Of a stretch of DNA of 64,000 nucleotides, positions 60,388 to 64,000 are shown in pieces. Source of the stretch: Sambucus nigra (taxonomy: Eukaryota; Streptophyta; Magnoliopsida; Dipsacales; Adoxaceae); the NCBI GenBank assembly GCA_949130495.1, contig OX422210.1, positions 635,814,585 through 635,878,584 of the forward strand, in the 5' to 3' direction. Below the pieces are notes generated by a model. It saw nothing but the letters and a program-made list of their open reading frames with translations. It searched no databases and had not been told where the DNA came from. Position 1 is the first letter of the stretch. Every line of letters starts with the position of its first letter. Both the position numbers and the translations under genes were made by a program.

Positions 60388-61019
60388 TGTAACACCCCGT
60401 ATTTTTGTGCATTTTAATATTTAATTAATCTGGATAATTTTAAATTACTTGTGTGTCGTAATTTAATTGAATTAATTATGTTAATATTTATTTAAATATT
60501 AATCGGAGAGAAAATGGTTAATATTTTTTAAAACTAATTTACTAAGTGAATAGTAATAATTTATTTACGTCATAACGTGTATAAGTGACGTGGCATTTAT
60601 TTATCTCAGCCGGAAGTCGGATATAGACTAAATTGGGTTTGAGATAGGAACTTTTTATAAATTAATTCGGATGTCAATTTTGAGTGCACGGTTGAGTCCG
60701 GATGGGTCGAGATAGTCGAAAAAGTATACTCAGGGGTGGTAAATGGGTCACGGGATATTTTTGGGCATAATCGATCCCACTCGGGGGTATTTGGGCCATT
60801 TAAATTAGGCCCATATGACTAAAAACGGGATTTGAAGATAAAAGCCCAAGTTTTGGAGTTGTGGGCAGCCATAACTCATTTGGGAGAAATCTGAGAACGT
60901 AAGGGACAAAGAGGGAGGACTCTTGGGAACCAAAGAGGAAGAACAAGAAAGGTGTTCTTCATCACACAACGATCTCTACACCAAATGATAATCGAACTCT
61001 TAAGGCAAGTGGTTAAACT
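60388..61019 (+). repeat. 3' LTR of element E, truncated after 632 bp
   Basis: Matches 53513-54145 to the segment GGCAAGTGGTTAAACT, then similarity ends. The next base belongs to element F in opposite orientation. Confidence 0.88.
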
Positions 61020-61029
61020 GTTGTAAATT

Positions 61030-61833
61030 CTATCGAACGCTGGCACCGTGTCCTCCAGTCCTGCCCTGATGGCTAGACTCCCCCGACCGCTTGCCCTCGG
61101 CCATATGAAAATGGTGGTCCTGGCAGTGCAATAGTGCAGCGTTAACCACATCAGAATACGTGGCCAAAGATAGGTTCCCTAGCAGATGCTGACGGATCCT
61201 CCAATTCAACCCATCAGTGAACTTCTCTATCTTCTTCTTCTCTGTTGGAATCTCGTCTGGAACGATATTCAACAGGTTAGTGAACTCGGCCTCATACTCG
61301 GCCACTGTCTTGCTCTCCTGCCTCAGACTCATAAGCTTCCTCCTCATCTCTGTATGAACTGCGGATGGAAAGTACTTGCGGTCGAACCGCACCCAGAACT
61401 CCTGTATCGTGAGGGTATCCCTCTCCTCCGCGGTGGTAATGGACTCCCACCACTGCAGCGCAGATCCAACTAGCTTGAAAGTAGTTAGCACCTGTGTCTG
61501 AACATCAGTGCACTCATGCATCCTCAAGTGCCTCTGCATATCCTTCCTCCATTGGCTCGAGACTACCACATCTGAGCTACCTGCAAACTCTGGCGGATGC
61601 GCTTTCTGAAAAGCGTCACGTACACGCTCCCAAGCGGACGGGAATGCATTAACCTGTACTGGCGCGGCAACCGGCGCCTGAGGTGGTGCCTGCTGAACAA
61701 CGGCAATCGCGGCATTTACCGCTTGGGCTACTATAGCTGCAACCTCAGCGGCGTTCAACATGCCCTGAACTGGAGCGGGCTGGGGTTCGGGCATTGCATT
61801 CCTGGGAACTCGTCGTGCACGTCGTGGAGGCAT
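61030..61833 (-). CDS. Ty3/gypsy Gag, N-terminal 267 residues, truncated at the E/F junction
   Basis: Start taken at ATG 61833 (MPPRRARRVPRNAMPEP), a typical gypsy gag opening; an upstream in-frame TTG at 61848 is less likely. Residues about 20-75 are Ala/Pro/Gln-rich. Residues about 80-235 form the retrotransposon capsid domain: FQKAHPPEFAGSSD, QVLTTFKLVGSALQWWESI, FWVRFDRKYFPSAV, KLMSLRQESKTVAEYEAEF, FTDGLNWRIRQHL. The frame ends after GGHGASVR in a TAG a few bases from the junction, before any zinc knuckle. Free of stops and more GC-rich than E's gag, so probably a younger copy. Confidence 0.88.
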   Translation of the reverse strand: MPPRRARRVPRNAMPEPQPAPVQGMLNAAEVAAIVAQAVNAAIAVVQQAPPQAPVAAPVQVNAFPSAWERVRDAFQKAHPPEFAGSSDVVVSSQWRKDMQRHLRMHECTDVQTQVLTTFKLVGSALQWWESITTAEERDTLTIQEFWVRFDRKYFPSAVHTEMRRKLMSLRQESKTVAEYEAEFTNLLNIVPDEIPTEKKKIEKFTDGLNWRIRQHLLGNLSLATYSDVVNAALLHCQDHHFHMAEGKRSGESSHQGRTGGHGASVR

Positions 61834-62000
61834 CTGAAATAAGAACAAAGTTTATAAGTTCACGGTTTATAAACTTAAAATAGCTGAAGAACGAAGCATA
61901 CACAATAAGAGTACAACAGTCCTAAACTATAGGGCTCTATATCAAAGAAAACATAGCGGAAACATAATAGCCGTACAGATCCTAAAGGACACTAGAACCT

Positions 62001-62015
62001 GATGCTCTGATACCA
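62001..62015 (-). promoter_or_regulatory. PBS of element F
   Basis: Minus strand TGGTATCAGAGCATC, two bases after the LTR end. Confidence 0.9.
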
Positions 62016-62017
62016 CC

Positions 62018-64000
62018 TGTGACACCCCGACTAATTAAACACCGGTTAGCTACTCCTTTATAAAATTAATTCAAAATGCCAAGTTGGCTCAGTTAATAGC
62101 ATCACTGTCGAAAACATTTTTAAAGATTACTAACCACCTAGTATTTAAAAAGTAAGTGCCAATTTTATTAAATCTGATTAACATGCAACAAGAGTAATAA
62201 ATAACTAAATAACACCATTCACCATACTGAAATAGAATGAATAACCATCACAAAATGTAAATAGAACCTGAAGGAAAAACTCCTCAATACAAAATCCCAC
62301 AACTGATAAGTAAACTGAAATAAATAACTAAAACTGAATACTGAGCAATACATGCTAGAGTCTGAAAACTGAAATGTAAAAATGTCTAATAGAATTGGGC
62401 AACATGCCCTACAACTGATAGATGCTGAGACTGGAATCCAAATGAGAGAGGCGTCTAAAAGTAAGTCCCTGTAGCTTCCACAAACAGCTACAGCTCGTCA
62501 CCTGAATGAGAATCCTATGCTTGGTGTCCCTGTGGCTGGGCACCTAAAAATGGTTTTACAAGAAAAAGAGATTTGAAAAGCAAACGGGTCAGAGCCCGAA
62601 TGTGTTATATTTTAAAAACCTGCAAGTGCTTTAAAAACATTTAAAACATTAAATGCAAAGTACATGTTAGGACGGGCACTCACATTAAATTCTCACCTCT
62701 CGACTAACTGTGCACTCCTAACGTAATTACCCATCTATATCGACCCATACTACTAGCAAACTGACGACATAACTAGCTAGACTGCCAAAGGTTCTACCCA
62801 TATTACTAGGTTCCATTTATTATACAACGCTCGTAATTTAATAGAGGTTTATCGTAAACTCAGTTACTAAATATTCCATTGATATAACTATCAGTTAACT
62901 CATTATCAGTCTCGGAACATTACCGTAATTACATTCACAACATTAACATGAAGGTTCCCATTAAATTAAGCGTATATTATTCACATCATAAATATACGAC
63001 ACAAGCACCCCGAGAACTAAGCTGCGGTGCACACATACTCTGCTATCCATCCCGGTACATCACGTACATAAGGATTACATATTCCGAATCTCTCAGGAAT
63101 AGTTTACCGATAACAACATCACAATTAATGGAGGCGAACACAGTCACCATCACATGGGTCACGCACATACCTACGCTCCCATGATCAGCGGACTTATTAA
63201 TATCACAATAAGTCTTTCAATGATCTATGTTCATCAAGGTACCAGTCTATATCCCCCCCGTAGGCACACAAGGATTAGAGGGTCCTAAGCGAACGTAACC
63301 TCCCCCGTGATAGCAAGTATGGTAGGTATGTTATACACATAAACCATATACTAAGCACTCACACATCTTAGATATTACCATTTTAATAAGGTATTTTCTA
63401 CATCATTATACCGTTATACCAAACTTATATATTTCAAGTCTCCCGTTGATATAAGGTTAAATTGCCGACACGTCTCACGCCGTAATCCCTTATCCTTAAA
63501 ATCTATCTTAAATAGACTATTAAGTTCCGATTATTCCCAAATATAACATCTTTATTCTTAAGGCCTTTACTTCTGCTCTAAACCTTATTTCATCAAATTA
63601 CACAACTTTACACTATTAACCCAAACGTTACCTCACTAACGAATTTCAATAATCTAGAATAATTCCTCGAATTGTATTCTAATTAAAGTCCACTATAATA
63701 ATCACACCTACTGGTCTTCCTCAAGGGTGAGGGTATTCATAAGGGCTACAAACGTATTCTTCGAGGGTTTCCACCATAAAAATCAAATTAAGGAATATTT
63801 CACTCATTCTGGGAAGGTCGATCGATCGACCTATGAATGTCGCTCGATCGATCTAGTCGATCGATCGACTGATGAATGTCGATCGATCGATCGAACAGGT
63901 ATGGCTACGGACTGCTTCGTTTTGCAGATTTTAATTCATCCCAAAACCAATTTCTAACGTATGATTCTCAGATATAACGTCATAGTAATGCCATATAACA
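62018..64000 (-). repeat. 5' LTR of element F (at least 1983 bp, runs off the window)
   Basis: On the minus strand ends GTCGGGGTGTCACA. Homologous to the 3' half of the E LTR. Near the window edge (63819-63896) it carries a cluster of CGATCGATCG palindromes not seen in E. No coding; short frames here are chance. Confidence 0.85.
63819..63896. repeat. CGATCGATCG palindrome cluster in the F LTR
   Basis: Four blocks, GTCGATCGATCGAC, CTCGATCGATCTAG, GTCGATCGATCGAC and GTCGATCGATCGATCG, separated by TATGAATGTCG / TGATGAATGTCG spacers. Confidence 0.9.

Larger units (their letters stand above)
53513..61019 (+). mobile_element. Element E: chromodomain Ty3/gypsy retrotransposon, 3' LTR truncated
   Basis: A 2932 bp 5' LTR, Met-type PBS, very decayed gag-pol, PPT and the first 632 bp of the 3' LTR. 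At 61019 the 3' LTR breaks off and minus-strand element F starts. Inserted into D3 gag. Chromodomain-like WERKEDMREQYPKLFA near 60290-60335 supports chromovirus placement. Confidence 0.85.
61020..64000 (-). mobile_element. Element F: 5' end of a Ty3/gypsy element related to E, minus strand
   Basis: Minus strand: LTR (beyond 64000 to 62018), PBS, leader, and gag to 61030 where it is cut at the junction with E. LTR end sequences match E. Protease and pol are missing. Confidence 0.85.

Noticed and set aside
61186..61842. Plus-strand frames opposite the F gag
   Set aside because: Antisense shadows of the well-supported minus-strand Gag coding sequence.
63727..63957. 76-codon frame with RSTDECRSID repeats
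   Set aside because: Produced by the CGATCGATCG palindromes in the F LTR; no start context or family support.

Overview
This window looks like a plant nuclear genome, probably an angiosperm. It is AT-rich and consists almost entirely of nested, mostly decayed transposable elements: Ty3/gypsy and Ty1/copia LTR retrotransposons, CACTA DNA transposons and tandem repeats. I see no convincing host single-copy gene, tRNA, rRNA or CRISPR array. All assignments rest on reading protein motifs, terminal sequences, primer-binding sites (PBS), polypurine tracts (PPT) and target-site duplications (TSD) by eye. The species cannot be named from this.

Layout, left to right. (A) 1-10160, minus strand: a Tat-lineage Ty3/gypsy element cut by the left edge of the window. 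It has one LTR (9664-10160), gag, protease, reverse transcriptase (RT), RNase H, a second RNase H and integrase, and a gene-like antisense reading frame (50-1980, plus) downstream of pol. A 1.09 kb gag-protease segment is tandemly duplicated (6323-8507). (B) 10870-11491 plus 21736-22612, minus: the gag of another gypsy element, split by (C). (C) 11492-21735, plus: a complete but degenerate chromodomain Ty3/gypsy element with 2.4-2.7 kb LTRs. (Outer CACTA) about 23.7-33.5 kb, plus: a decayed TNP2-type transposase gene (23769-25305 and 31328-31410). It is split by (inner CACTA) 25306-31327, a 6.0 kb non-autonomous element that carries about fifteen copies of a 168 bp tandem repeat.

(D family) 33530-53512, plus: pieces of at least two, probably three, related chromodomain gypsy elements arranged pol-LTR-gag-pol-LTR-gag, as if in tandem and sharing LTRs. 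Into the RT of the middle copy has jumped a young Ty1/copia-type element, 40926-48033. It has 1.7 kb LTRs, a perfect 5 bp TSD (TGGTT), one intact 649-residue gag frame and no pol, so it is a gag-only (TR-GAG-like) element. A minus-strand copia-type LTR fragment (about 51976-52925) interrupts the next D LTR. (E) 53513-61019, plus: a chromodomain gypsy element with a 2.9 kb 5' LTR, heavily decayed pol and a 3' LTR cut after 632 bp. (F) 61020-64000, minus: the 5' end of a related element with an intact gag start, joined to E in inverted orientation.

Function and history. Only the copia-type gag (42675-44624) and the F gag fragment (61030-61833) look free of internal stops over long stretches. 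Insertion order follows from nesting: C is younger than B; inner CACTA is younger than outer CACTA; the gag-only copia element is younger than D2. The items most worth a second look are the satellite-like array inside a CACTA element, the gag-only element, the spliced antisense frame in the Tat element, and clusters of short perfect palindromes (core TCGTTCGAACGA or CGATCGATCG) that recur in LTRs of unrelated families.
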